57,752 nt of DNA, from contig DBYP01000016.1 in the NCBI GenBank assembly GCA_002309885.1, positions 1 through 57,752 on the forward strand. Reading direction: 5' to 3'. The stretch comes from Verrucomicrobia bacterium UBA1183. Lineage in GTDB: Bacteria > Verrucomicrobiota > Verrucomicrobiia > Opitutales > UBA9783. Position numbers and translations under genes: made by a program. A model generated the notes under the pieces. It searched no databases. It had not been told where the DNA came from and saw only the letters and a list, made by a program, of their open reading frames with translations. Of the stretch, positions 25,266 to 33,933 are shown in pieces. Position 1 is the first letter of the stretch. Each line of letters begins with the position of its first letter.

Positions 25266-26250
25266 TTTTTGCTTCTCCGACATTAAAAATAACATGTCCC
25301 ATCTCCACACCCAAGCTACCGGTAAATTTAGGGATACCGTTTGCCTTCAGTACGGTTTTATCGACCGTGTTCATGGGAAAATCTAAAACAGTTCCTTCGT
25401 TCCACGACATAACATCTTGTAACGTTGTCGTCTTAGACCATTCAACCGTCACCGGAACATCAATTGACGCGTAAATATCTCGCCACAACATCTTCTTCTG
25501 GTCTTTCGCAGGCTCAAGCTTTTTGCGTTCCTCTCGAAAAGCTTCCAAAATGGGTTGTAGGGTATTGAAAGGCAACGCGAAGTTCTGAACGATTGTCGTC
25601 TCATCCAGCGTCCAATTCGTGGATTGAACAATAAACGTATCAAACATCGTTCGTGGTTTAGGCAGGAAATTTAAATTGGATTCCAATCCTAAAATTTTTA
25701 TGTTCTTCAACTTGATTTCCGGATATATATTTTGGCAAAAATGATCTACACATCCGTCCATAAACTGCAGAAACAAATTTTTTTCTATAGCTGTCAGTGT
25801 TCGGGGCTCCAAACTTTCCTTTCCCGTTCCCCCCAAAAGTCTGCGTATAATACCCAACACAAATGCAGTCGGAAACGTCCAGTAACCTACCATACCTCCT
25901 TGAACGTCTCCAAAAACAACTGCCGTAATTGGTTCTTCCAAGACTCTCATCAGATCTTGAAACGGCTTAATCTCCAGCGAATTCTGCTGCAATTGAACAT
26001 CCGCTTTCAAAGTCAACGTAACGTATGTTCGAAAAAGGCGCAACCACGTGGTGTAAATCTGTTGTAAGAAAGTCAACTCTAATGGTGAAATCGGCTGTTT
26101 TTGCTTAAAATCGTAAAGTAAAATTTTGGAAGGATCAATGGTGAGATGTTCTCCTCCATTCACCAAGACAAAAAAACCCGAATCTGCTTTCGTTTGTTTT
26201 GCAGAAGCGGTTTTTTCTGTTTCAGAAGTCTCTACCTTCTTCTCTACCAT
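25249..26250 (-). CDS. fliM: Flagellar switch protein FliM, lacking the CheY-binding N-terminus
   Basis: 333 residues. The ATG at 26250 follows AGGACAGGA; the longer frame starts at a TTG. The middle domain contains VFGDVQGGMVGYW and IIRRLLGGTGKES, and a C-terminal SpoA domain runs from about WRDIYASIDVPVTVEW to the end. The usual FliM start, a conserved LSQxEIDALL peptide that binds phospho-CheY, is absent; residues 1-28 are MVEKKVETSETEK-like low-complexity. So the C-ring may form without chemotactic switching. Confidence 0.85.
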   Translation of the reverse strand: MVEKKVETSETEKTASAKQTKADSGFFVLVNGGEHLTIDPSKILLYDFKQKQPISPLELTFLQQIYTTWLRLFRTYVTLTLKADVQLQQNSLEIKPFQDLMRVLEEPITAVVFGDVQGGMVGYWTFPTAFVLGIIRRLLGGTGKESLEPRTLTAIEKNLFLQFMDGCVDHFCQNIYPEIKLKNIKILGLESNLNFLPKPRTMFDTFIVQSTNWTLDETTIVQNFALPFNTLQPILEAFREERKKLEPAKDQKKMLWRDIYASIDVPVTVEWSKTTTLQDVMSWNEGTVLDFPMNTVDKTVLKANGIPKFTGSLGVEMGHVIFNVGEAKNERDE

Positions 26251-26303
26251 TCCTGTCCTACGCTTCAAGTTTTTAGTCTAGCAAATCTAGCTCATAATAG
26301 CAA

Positions 26304-26870
26304 TTACTTTATGACAAACTGAGAAAAAAATAGATTTTCGATACGTTTACTTCCAAGGGCCTCCTCAAAGCGTTGCAACAGCTGGCTTTTAACAATATTC
26401 TTAACATTAGGATTGTTAAGATCTTCCAAAGAAAGCGCAGAAAATACATCCAAGGTGGCGTCAATAAAACGTGCTTCGTTCTGTTTCATAAGATCTGGGA
26501 AACTATCCCCCTGCCCTTCCAAAACAAAACTAATACGCGCATAACGCACCTGCCCTGTGGCTTCGCTTCCGATATTGCTCATAATATCTTTTATCTCGTA
26601 GGTCGTCTTTTCACCCGTAACATTCCCTTCAGATTCTGCCGTCGGAGCATTGGTAGAAGATACTTCTGTCATATTGATTTTTCCAACCGCTTGTTCGAAG
26701 CGATCTTGCAACCTCGGGAACAGTACAAATTCGGATAATACAAACGATATTGCCGGTAAAAGTACGATCACTGTTAAGGCTGGTCCCCATGCTGATTTAG
26801 GTTTTGCATTTGAGGATGCTTCCTGTGTAGCATTCGAATCGGTTAATTCTTCAATTTTTTCTGCGCACAT
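26304..26870 (-). CDS. fliL: Flagellar basal-body-associated protein FliL
   Basis: 188 residues: cytoplasmic Ser/Ala-rich N-terminus, one membrane helix (ALTVIVLLPAISFVLSEFVLF, about 29-49), then a periplasmic FliL domain ending DVFSALSLEDLNNPNVKNIVKSQLLQRFEEALG and FFSQFVIK. The C-terminal -Q-F-V-I-K end is typical of the family. FliL surrounds the stator units in motile bacteria; no motA/motB gene is in this window. Confidence 0.8.
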   Translation of the reverse strand: MCAEKIEELTDSNATQEASSNAKPKSAWGPALTVIVLLPAISFVLSEFVLFPRLQDRFEQAVGKINMTEVSSTNAPTAESEGNVTGEKTTYEIKDIMSNIGSEATGQVRYARISFVLEGQGDSFPDLMKQNEARFIDATLDVFSALSLEDLNNPNVKNIVKSQLLQRFEEALGSKRIENLFFSQFVIK

Positions 26871-26874
26871 AATT

Positions 26875-27939
26875 TTATCGTTTCAAGTTTACAACTTCAT
26901 TTAATATTTCATCGGATACCGTAATAACACGCGCCGAAGCTTGGAAACCACGTTGCAACGTGATGGTATCTGCAAACTCTCTGGATAAATCGACATTGGA
27001 CATTTCGAGCGATTTCGAACGAAGATAACCAATACCATTTTTACCCGCTCCGGATTCTTCTTGGTTGAAAGCATAAACACCCGCTGCATCCATTCCCGAG
27101 AATAATCCATCACCTTCGTGAACTAAAGCCTGTAGGTCTTTAACATTCGTTAGCAATACCGTTGCTCCACGAGCTTTTGTACTACTATTGTCATTAAACG
27201 TAAAGAAAACCTCACCGATATCACTAATCGAAAAATCGCTGATCGTCGGGGCCATTGAAAGAATTTCTCCTCTTGAGATTGTGCCTGCCCTAATAGCATC
27301 TTTGGCTGTTGGATCTAAATATAGGTGCCCTCCAGCTATATTTTCCTGATTGTAATCTGCGATATCGGCATCCTCGTATCCAAAATCGATTTTAATATCA
27401 CCCAAAGTTGGTTCCGTTTTTTCCTGGTTGGTTTCCAGAGCTATAAAATCGATTCCGTTTTGCTCACTATAGGTAACTTTAAACGCAGGCATGTGCGTAT
27501 CATCATACTTCAATCCTTGCAAACGAAAGCCTTGTAGATAAGTAACAATAAAATTGTTATTGTCTTTTCTAAAATTTCCGGCGCGTGTCAAATAATCCGT
27601 ATGAGAAACCCTATCGGAAACCTTAAAAAACCCATCACCCACAATGGCCAAATCCGTTTCTTGCTCGGTACTTTCCAAAGCTCCTTGTGAAAAATTCATA
27701 GGCGTTCCACCCACATCGATACCATGACCAATTTGCATCGTAGCTTGGTTGGAATTTGCATTGGCCGAAAAAGGTACCGAACGCTGCAAGATGGTACTGA
27801 AAGCCGGAACGTACGTCATACGCGAACTTTTAAATGCAATACTGTTAATGTTACCGATATTATTACTTACGACATCGAATCCTTTTTTAAACCCATTCAT
27901 CGCACTGAATGCGGTATTCATCGAATTTAATAACGCCAT
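26875..27939 (-). CDS. flgE: Flagellar hook protein FlgE
   Basis: 354 residues. The N-terminal rod/hook motif is MNTAFSAMNGFKKGFDVVSNNIGNINSIAFKSSR and the C-terminal motif MSNVDLSREFADTITLQRGFQASARVITVSDEILNEVVNLKR. The hook core between them includes GALESTEQETDLAIVGDGFF. Length is in the range of short FlgE. It follows flgD after 1 base. In injectisomes this place is taken by a needle protein, so its presence says a true hook is made. FlgF/FlgG share the ends, but the flgD-flgE order supports FlgE. Confidence 0.85.
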   Translation of the reverse strand: MALLNSMNTAFSAMNGFKKGFDVVSNNIGNINSIAFKSSRMTYVPAFSTILQRSVPFSANANSNQATMQIGHGIDVGGTPMNFSQGALESTEQETDLAIVGDGFFKVSDRVSHTDYLTRAGNFRKDNNNFIVTYLQGFRLQGLKYDDTHMPAFKVTYSEQNGIDFIALETNQEKTEPTLGDIKIDFGYEDADIADYNQENIAGGHLYLDPTAKDAIRAGTISRGEILSMAPTISDFSISDIGEVFFTFNDNSSTKARGATVLLTNVKDLQALVHEGDGLFSGMDAAGVYAFNQEESGAGKNGIGYLRSKSLEMSNVDLSREFADTITLQRGFQASARVITVSDEILNEVVNLKR

Positions 27940-27940
27940 T

Positions 27941-28591
27941 TTATGCTTCCTCCTTTAAACTAACTTTTTGTATATACTCGGGATCATACCACTTCCCATT
28001 CACACAAACACGTGCCTCCAAGTTGGGATTGGCAAGCGCCGTAACTTCACCACGAATGCTTTCTCCACTGTCATTTATTTCAACAATTTTACCTAAAAGA
28101 TTTGCATCCACATGGCGTCGCTGAGGTTCCGTATGACTTGAGATACGAACAACTTCCGTCGGTTTATAAAATTTTCCATTCACCTCTATCTTACATGAAG
28201 ACTTTCCCAAATCTTCTATAGCAGAAATAATACCTTTTACCTCTTGACGTTTACCGGCTGCATCGGTAGTCTGAATAACAACTTCGCGGCCCAACATACC
28301 TTGACCCAATGCGCTATTCTGATTTTTCGAAAACAGATCGAGCGATTCCGAAAGTCGAGTCGACGTTAGTGACGAAATCTGTCCCATCATATCCGAACTG
28401 CTCATGGGTTCCAATGGATTCTGACATTGAAGCTGACACAACAACAATTTCATAAAATCATGCCCCGTAAGCGTTTTATCTTTCGGCTGAACCAGTTCAT
28501 CTCCAGGTTTATCTCCAAGCTTATGATTAGCTACGCTTGCCTTCGCCAAGAACGCCGGTGAATTTGACATGCTGGTAATTGAAGTAGACAT
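27941..28591 (-). CDS. flgD: Flagellar hook assembly (capping) protein FlgD
   Basis: 216 residues. The conserved FlgD N-terminal region is clear: TGHDFMKLLLCQLQCQNPLEPMSSSDMMGQISSLTSTRLSESL (about residues 42-84), then LGREVVIQTTDAAGKRQEVKGIISAIEDLG. The C-terminal half carries a second small beta domain. FlgD caps the growing hook and is itself exported through the flagellar gate. It sits between fliK and flgE with gaps of 1-2 bases. Confidence 0.9.
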   Translation of the reverse strand: MSTSITSMSNSPAFLAKASVANHKLGDKPGDELVQPKDKTLTGHDFMKLLLCQLQCQNPLEPMSSSDMMGQISSLTSTRLSESLDLFSKNQNSALGQGMLGREVVIQTTDAAGKRQEVKGIISAIEDLGKSSCKIEVNGKFYKPTEVVRISSHTEPQRRHVDANLLGKIVEINDSGESIRGEVTALANPNLEARVCVNGKWYDPEYIQKVSLKEEA

Positions 28592-28593
28592 AT

Positions 28594-29955
28594 TTACAAT
28601 GATGTTTGTGCAATAAAATGCGGTTCTTCTAAGTTAAGTTGTCGTGTTTGTGCAAACTTTCTTAAGGATTCCCAATGGTTTAAAAGCTGCATTTTGAAAC
28701 TTTCTTCCAATGCTGGGAAGCGAATAGCAACATCGGAACGCGTCAATGTCACTTGACAATTCAAGCTTTCGCCATTCTCCAAATCTACCTTCACGATAAC
28801 AGAATTTCGCCGTGCACGCTTCATTTCATCCATTTGCTGTTCCAAAGTTGCAATCATCCCTTGAACGGTTTCTAGGCGGTCCTGCTGTACCCTTTCATAA
28901 GTATTAACGGCCACTTTAGGTTGTACTTGTGGTAAAACCACATCTTTACCACCCAAAAGTTGCTCCGAATCCTTAGAAAACGGTATATCATCCTTCTGTG
29001 ATAAAACTTCCGCAACCCTCGATCCATTACTCGAGATAGCAGATTCTCGATGTAATGGATCTTCAGACTCTGTAAAAACGGTTGAAAGCGATGACACAAA
29101 CCCTCCCTTACGTTCGTCTCCTTTTGGAGCAGATTTGATGCCAATGTTGTTCCAGGCATCAAAATGTTGCAGATTTAAAAGATGACCCGAATTTTGTATT
29201 CCCTCAAAAGATTGCGGATTTGATATTTGTGTCTTTATTTCGTTTTTATGCGCTATCGGAACGCTTTTGGCCATCTTTGGATTAGCCTTTAGCGTTTCGA
29301 TTTGAACCTCCAATTTTTGAGGCTTTTCCTCTGTAGCAACCTTATCCGCCATAGCTTCGCTTGTTGGCGCTTCCTTAGTCGCTACTAAATCCGCTTTTAA
29401 GGTAGCTAAATCAGGGGAATCATCCACTTCCCTGCTCTTACCCGAAACCTCCTCTACAGGTTCTGGCGTTTGTACTCTATCGATGGCACAAACCAGGGTA
29501 TCTTGTTCTGAAAGCTCCGTAGAAACTTTTGTAGGTTCAACCTCAACAACCGCCACCTCATCCGTGGAAAATTTTTCTGGAATTTGTACCCCCAACAAAT
29601 CATTTACTTCCAGATCCTCAGCGTCGTCTTCAACGATTTGATGACCTTCGTCAGGCACAAAGAATATCCTCTCTTCGTCTTTTAAATCCTCACGTTCTGG
29701 TCTTTCGCGGACATTTTCATCTTCACGCTCCGCAACTTCTTTTCGGGTTTCGAGTTTTTTATCTGACTGTGAAAAATTTTCCGAACGTTTGGAGGGCTTT
29801 TCTTGTTGATCCCGCTGTTTTAGGATTTTCCCGAAATCATTCGTTTTTTCATCCGTACCTGACCGTTTCAGCCATTTATCAAGCATACCACCGCTTACAT
29901 TTGACATAGCCTTAGGTTCGGACAAATTTTTTATCAATAATAACGGGTTCATCAC
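28594..29955 (-). CDS. fliK: Flagellar hook-length control protein FliK (probable)
   Basis: 453 residues. The first 250 are hydrophilic and highly charged (Glu, Lys, Val, Ser) as in FliK rulers. The C-terminal 90 residues (VIVKVDLENGESLNCQVTLTRSDVAIRFPALEESFKMQLL) fit the Flg_hook domain pattern, though its usual PxxLG motif is not visible. Position before flgD and overlap of 4 bases with the MotE-like gene support the call. FliK would set hook length and switch export to late substrates. Confidence 0.7.
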   Translation of the reverse strand: MMNPLLLIKNLSEPKAMSNVSGGMLDKWLKRSGTDEKTNDFGKILKQRDQQEKPSKRSENFSQSDKKLETRKEVAEREDENVRERPEREDLKDEERIFFVPDEGHQIVEDDAEDLEVNDLLGVQIPEKFSTDEVAVVEVEPTKVSTELSEQDTLVCAIDRVQTPEPVEEVSGKSREVDDSPDLATLKADLVATKEAPTSEAMADKVATEEKPQKLEVQIETLKANPKMAKSVPIAHKNEIKTQISNPQSFEGIQNSGHLLNLQHFDAWNNIGIKSAPKGDERKGGFVSSLSTVFTESEDPLHRESAISSNGSRVAEVLSQKDDIPFSKDSEQLLGGKDVVLPQVQPKVAVNTYERVQQDRLETVQGMIATLEQQMDEMKRARRNSVIVKVDLENGESLNCQVTLTRSDVAIRFPALEESFKMQLLNHWESLRKFAQTRQLNLEEPHFIAQTSL

Positions 29956-30602
29956 TTTTTTACCTCCTCACTCAAACGGAAACTTTCCAACAAATGATTA
30001 ATCTTGGCTCCCGCCTTTTCATCCTTCGAAATTTCTTTTGACATGACCTGCAAAATGGCTCCTAAGGTTTCCGGAGGCAAAAAATGCATAATCTTAATCA
30101 CAGAAGTTTCTTCGCTTTCCTCGAAAATTTTAGCAACCGATTCCGGCGTCATGTTTGTGTACGATTCTGCCAAAGTTTTCAGATTTTTCATCTCCGATTC
30201 CTGAACCTTTACCAAACGACGTTCCAATTCCGATTGTAAAATTTCGATCGATTGCTTAAGCACATTCAACGCCTCGCGTTCATTCTTTAATTGATCTTCG
30301 AAGGCATTCAGCTGTTGCTCTCGCATCTCCTGATGATCTTTTGCCGACTTCAATTGAGCTAACAGACCCGTAAAATCTTTGACCTGCTTATCCCAGAGGT
30401 TAACCTTATTCTTTTCCTTCTCTTTTTTAGCCAAGGCTTCAGCCCGTTTTTGTTGCTGTTCTTCCAAAATTCTCTGAATTTGTTGCTGCTTAACGACGAT
30501 AAATTGAGCTAACCAAATGTTTGTTTTTGTGAATAAACAAGCGCTTTGCACACTCAAAAAAAGTATCAATGATAAGAAAAAGCTAATCCAATTTTGCTTC
30601 AT
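29952..30602 (-). CDS. MotE/YlxF-like flagellar coiled-coil protein
   Basis: 216 residues: a membrane anchor (FFLSLILFLSVQSACLF), a long coiled coil (about 38-140) and a C-terminal MgtE-N-like helical domain (LAESYTNMTPESVAKIFEESEETSVIKIMHFLPPETLGAILQVM). This is the layout of MotE/YlxF, placed after fliJ in many flagellar operons. MotE acts as a periplasmic chaperone for stator units in some bacteria. Overlaps fliJ by 4 bases and fliK by 4 bases. Confidence 0.65.
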   Translation of the reverse strand: MKQNWISFFLSLILFLSVQSACLFTKTNIWLAQFIVVKQQQIQRILEEQQQKRAEALAKKEKEKNKVNLWDKQVKDFTGLLAQLKSAKDHQEMREQQLNAFEDQLKNEREALNVLKQSIEILQSELERRLVKVQESEMKNLKTLAESYTNMTPESVAKIFEESEETSVIKIMHFLPPETLGAILQVMSKEISKDEKAGAKINHLLESFRLSEEVKK

Positions 30603-31033
30603 ACAATTTTTCTATAAAAGGCTTGTACCCAATTTTCATTTTCAAGACCATCCAGCGTTGCGTACGTCTGTAAAAGCCTCTGCCGTGATTTTTCCTGTAA
30701 TTTCTCTAAAACAGCCACATCCTTCTTGGCAATCAAGTACTCATGCAGGCGCTTTTGTTCTTCCTGTTCCAATACCTTTAAATGGTTTTCGACGCTCTTC
30801 AAAGAAATATTAAGGCGAGCCAACTGTTGTAATTGCATGATGTGCTGTTGACCTGAAAAATTTTTTTCTTGAGCCACCCAATCTTCACAAGCCTTCAATT
30901 GCCCCTGCAATGCCTTATATTTTTGTTGTACAGTATGCTTCTGCTGTACCGCACGCGCGTATTGCAACAACGTACTTTCTTGCCGTTGACGTTTCAACAG
31001 CAACAAAGCTTGTAATTTAAATTTTAATTTCAT
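30599..31033 (-). CDS. fliJ: Flagellar export protein FliJ
   Basis: 144 residues, nearly entirely alpha-helical coiled coil rich in Gln, Lys and Leu. N-terminus MKLKFKLQALLLLKRQRQE is typical of FliJ. It starts 4 bases inside the end of fliI. FliJ is the central stalk of the FliI hexamer and links it to FlhA. Low sequence conservation; the call rests mainly on the fliI-fliJ order. Confidence 0.8.
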   Translation of the reverse strand: MKLKFKLQALLLLKRQRQESTLLQYARAVQQKHTVQQKYKALQGQLKACEDWVAQEKNFSGQQHIMQLQQLARLNISLKSVENHLKVLEQEEQKRLHEYLIAKKDVAVLEKLQEKSRQRLLQTYATLDGLENENWVQAFYRKIV

Positions 31034-32349
31034 TTCAACAGCTCGGATAATTGGCTAAAACTTTCGTTCCTTGATGCCTTTTCACTGTAATCTTGCCGCA
31101 AAAACTGTTGTATACCTCCATGCTTCTGTACAGCCCGATCCAATTCCGCATTGGAACCTTCCGAATAAGCTCCAACGGTAATAAGGTCTTCGTTTTTACG
31201 ATACAAAGCTAGCAGATTACGTGCCAAAGATGTCGTTTCGAGTTCTGAATCGGTACAAACATTGCGAGAAACACGACTGATACTTTCCAAAACATCGATC
31301 GCAGGAAAATGGTTCGCAGTTGCAAGTTGTCGCGAAAGAACGATATGACCATCCAATATGCTGCGCACCGCATCCGAAATAGGTTCGTTAAACTCGTCCC
31401 CCTCCACCAATACAGTATAAAAGCCGGTAATGGAACCTTGCGGCGTACGTCCGGCGCGCTCCAGCAATTTGGGCAAGAGACCAAATACCGAAGGTGGATA
31501 ACCACGCGTGGTCGGTGGTTCTCCTAAAGACAATCCGATTTCACGCTGCGCCATGGCAAAACGGGTTACCGAATCCATCATAAACAGAACATTTTTCCCA
31601 CAATCTCTAAAAAATTCTGCAATATAGGTAGCTAAAAATGCCGCTCGAACGCGTAAAGGCGCCGCCATATCAGAGGTTGCAACGACGACGATGGATTTTT
31701 TCAATCCCGATTCGCCCAAGTCGTGCGTAATAAATTCGTTCAGTTCTCGACCACGTTCTCCCACGAGCGCCAAAACATTGATATCTGCTTCGGAATTTTT
31801 GGCCAACATACCCAAAAGCGTTGACTTACCCACGCCACTACCGGCAAAAATCCCCATACGTTGTCCCAAGCCAATGGGCGTAAATGTATCGATAGCTCTC
31901 ACCGAAGTCTCGAATGCCTTATCGATAACAGGACGCTTAAAGGCATCCGGAATTTTTGAATGAAAATGCTCTACCCAATTGCATTTCAAAGGTCCCTTAT
32001 TGTCTAAAGGCGTTCCCAGTGGCCCTATGACACGTCCCAATAAAACATCACCAATAGGAACCGCTTTCTTATAATTGGACAAAACAACATGGCATCCATA
32101 AGCGATATCGTGTTGCTCTCCTAATGGCATTAGAAGCACGCGCGGGCCTTGGAAACCGATCACTTCCGCATCAACCAAAGGTACATTTTCTTTGGAATAA
32201 AGTGTAACGATATCCCCCAAAGCGCACTGTGGGCCTTCCGATTCAACCACTAAACCACCAAGCTTACAAACTTTACCACAGTTGCAATGCAGCGGAATAT
32301 CCCCAACGAGAGAATACAAGTGGGATAACGTTGTTTGAAGTGTGCTCAT
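31030..32349 (-). CDS. fliI: Flagellum-specific export ATPase FliI
   Basis: 439-residue F1-beta-type ATPase. Visible are Walker A GIFAGSGVGKSTLLGM (about 167-182), LVGERGRELNEF, the switch-like VVVATSDMAAPLRVRAAFLATYIAEFFRD, Walker B NVLFMMDSVTRFAMAQREIG and GLPPTT-like LGEPPTTRGYPPSVFGLLPKLLERAG. This is the FliI/SctN family, which strips chaperones from substrates. Flagellar versus injectisome type cannot be told from these motifs alone; the operon makes it FliI. Confidence 0.92.
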   Translation of the reverse strand: MSTLQTTLSHLYSLVGDIPLHCNCGKVCKLGGLVVESEGPQCALGDIVTLYSKENVPLVDAEVIGFQGPRVLLMPLGEQHDIAYGCHVVLSNYKKAVPIGDVLLGRVIGPLGTPLDNKGPLKCNWVEHFHSKIPDAFKRPVIDKAFETSVRAIDTFTPIGLGQRMGIFAGSGVGKSTLLGMLAKNSEADINVLALVGERGRELNEFITHDLGESGLKKSIVVVATSDMAAPLRVRAAFLATYIAEFFRDCGKNVLFMMDSVTRFAMAQREIGLSLGEPPTTRGYPPSVFGLLPKLLERAGRTPQGSITGFYTVLVEGDEFNEPISDAVRSILDGHIVLSRQLATANHFPAIDVLESISRVSRNVCTDSELETTSLARNLLALYRKNEDLITVGAYSEGSNAELDRAVQKHGGIQQFLRQDYSEKASRNESFSQLSELLK

Positions 32350-32909
32350 GCCGAATAGTGTGCCCAGCGATTTTTAAGCGTTTTTAGACGACTTTGAAGG
32401 CGATTATCCAAACTCCCTGAGGGTGTTTCTAACACAACATCTCCCGATTTTAGAGCAGAATCAACCGTCCATGTAATTTTTGAAGAAGCCCCCAATTTAT
32501 CCTTTAATTCTTCCAAAAAAGGCTGATTTTCTTGTGAAATATGTACAATAAGGTTCTGATCTTCGGAAGTTTTTTCCAATAAAGGCAAAATAAGTTCCGA
32601 TAAGCTTTCTTGTGTTATTTGCACTTTAGGAATGATTAAATTGAGCAATTTAAGCACAAACCCAGGGATTTGCTGCTGCATATCTTCCAACCAAACATTA
32701 TACGCATTAGATAACTTCTCACTCAATTGCCGAATTTGAATTTCGTTTTCGTTATGCAACTTATCCAATTCCTGCTGATGCTTTTCCTCGCACTGCCGCA
32801 ACGTATTCTGGGCCTCCTGTCCATAAACAGAAGGCGCTCCAAAATATTCGAATCGGATACCGGCAGGTCTAGAATGGTAAAATGCAATTCTATGGCAACA
32901 TAAGCTCAT
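32346..32909 (-). CDS. fliH: Flagellar assembly protein FliH
   Basis: 187 residues: N-terminal variable segment, coiled coil rich in Glu/Gln (EKHQQELDKLHNENEIQIRQL), then the FliH/SctL C-terminal domain (QQQIPGFVLKLLNLIIPKVQ, and the final SALKSGDVVLETPSGSLDNRLQSRLKTL, where the GDVVLET-GSLD pattern is typical). FliH holds FliI and docks it to FliN. The ATG at 32909 is preferred to a GTG six bases earlier. It overlaps fliG by 20 bases. Confidence 0.85.
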   Translation of the reverse strand: MSLCCHRIAFYHSRPAGIRFEYFGAPSVYGQEAQNTLRQCEEKHQQELDKLHNENEIQIRQLSEKLSNAYNVWLEDMQQQIPGFVLKLLNLIIPKVQITQESLSELILPLLEKTSEDQNLIVHISQENQPFLEELKDKLGASSKITWTVDSALKSGDVVLETPSGSLDNRLQSRLKTLKNRWAHYSA

Positions 32910-33933
32910 CGTCACCGTCCCCCAAAACTAATTGACCGTTCATTTCCATTTGCCGGACCACCGCCACAATCTTATCGCGAGCCCCTTCGACCATTCTAAC
33001 TTTCACTGGTCCCAAATTTTCCAATTCTTCCTTTAAAGATTCCGCAGCACGCTTGGACATAGATTTCAAAATCAATCCCAATAGCTCTTTGGAAGCTCCT
33101 TTTAACGCCAAGACCAAATCGTTCGTATCGACTTCCCGAATAATCTTTTGGACGTCTTCCTTCTTCAACGTCAGTAAATCATCAAAGGTGAATAGATACT
33201 TTTGAACCGATTTCGCCAATGCATCATCCTTTTTCTCTAAATTTTCAAGCAATCCTTTTTTCTGCTCCTTATTCAATGAATTGAGCAAATTCGCCACGGA
33301 GGCTGGACCGCCCTCAATCTCAACCTGTTGCACCGTCGGTACCTTTACCTCTTCCTCCGTCGTTAACCCCTGCAAAGTCTGCAAAATTTCTGCCATGCGA
33401 TCGCTAGGGATTGCTTGCATTGTCCCCAATGAAACCAGGATAGATTCTTGCTGCTCTTGCGGGAATAACGCGAGCAATTCGGTCGCCTTTTTGGGCGGAA
33501 CACACGTAAAAATGAATGCTATGGTTTGCGCTTGTTCGTTTTTGATTGTATCGAATAACTTCAATGTTTCCGTACTTTCAAACCATTTAGCCATTTGCGC
33601 ACGAACCGGATCCTGCAAAGCATGATCCCAGGTTTCTTTGGCCTTATCTTCTCCTTGCGCCAAAGAAAGTAACTTTTTTACTTGTGCCTCATCGTTTAAT
33701 GTATCACCTATTTTTTTGAAAAGTATCGAAGAAAATTCCGTAATAATTTTCTTTTTTATCTCAACCGGCAGAACATGGATTTCCGACATACGTTTACAAA
33801 CCTGTTCGACAACGGCATCATCCATTCGTTTAAGTAAGGGCGCTGAAGCATCGGGACCCAATGCAACAAACAAGTAAGCCAATTTCTCGAGCTTACTTAA
33901 GTTTTCATAATCGATGGAATCCGTTTGTGTCAT
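32890..33933 (-). CDS. fliG: Flagellar motor switch protein FliG
   Basis: 347 residues with the three FliG domains: LSKLEKLAYLFVALGPDASAPLL at the start, middle ARM domain and the C-terminal motor domain (VDTNDLVLALKGASKELLGLILKSMSKRAAESLKEELENLGPVKVRMVEGARDKIVAVVRQM). In the torque helix SKRAAESLKEEL the Arg is kept and the two Asp of E. coli are replaced by Glu, so the charged face that works against the stator is preserved. This argues that rotation may still be possible, in contrast to the FliM finding. Confidence 0.92.
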   Translation of the reverse strand: MTQTDSIDYENLSKLEKLAYLFVALGPDASAPLLKRMDDAVVEQVCKRMSEIHVLPVEIKKKIITEFSSILFKKIGDTLNDEAQVKKLLSLAQGEDKAKETWDHALQDPVRAQMAKWFESTETLKLFDTIKNEQAQTIAFIFTCVPPKKATELLALFPQEQQESILVSLGTMQAIPSDRMAEILQTLQGLTTEEEVKVPTVQQVEIEGGPASVANLLNSLNKEQKKGLLENLEKKDDALAKSVQKYLFTFDDLLTLKKEDVQKIIREVDTNDLVLALKGASKELLGLILKSMSKRAAESLKEELENLGPVKVRMVEGARDKIVAVVRQMEMNGQLVLGDGDDELMLP

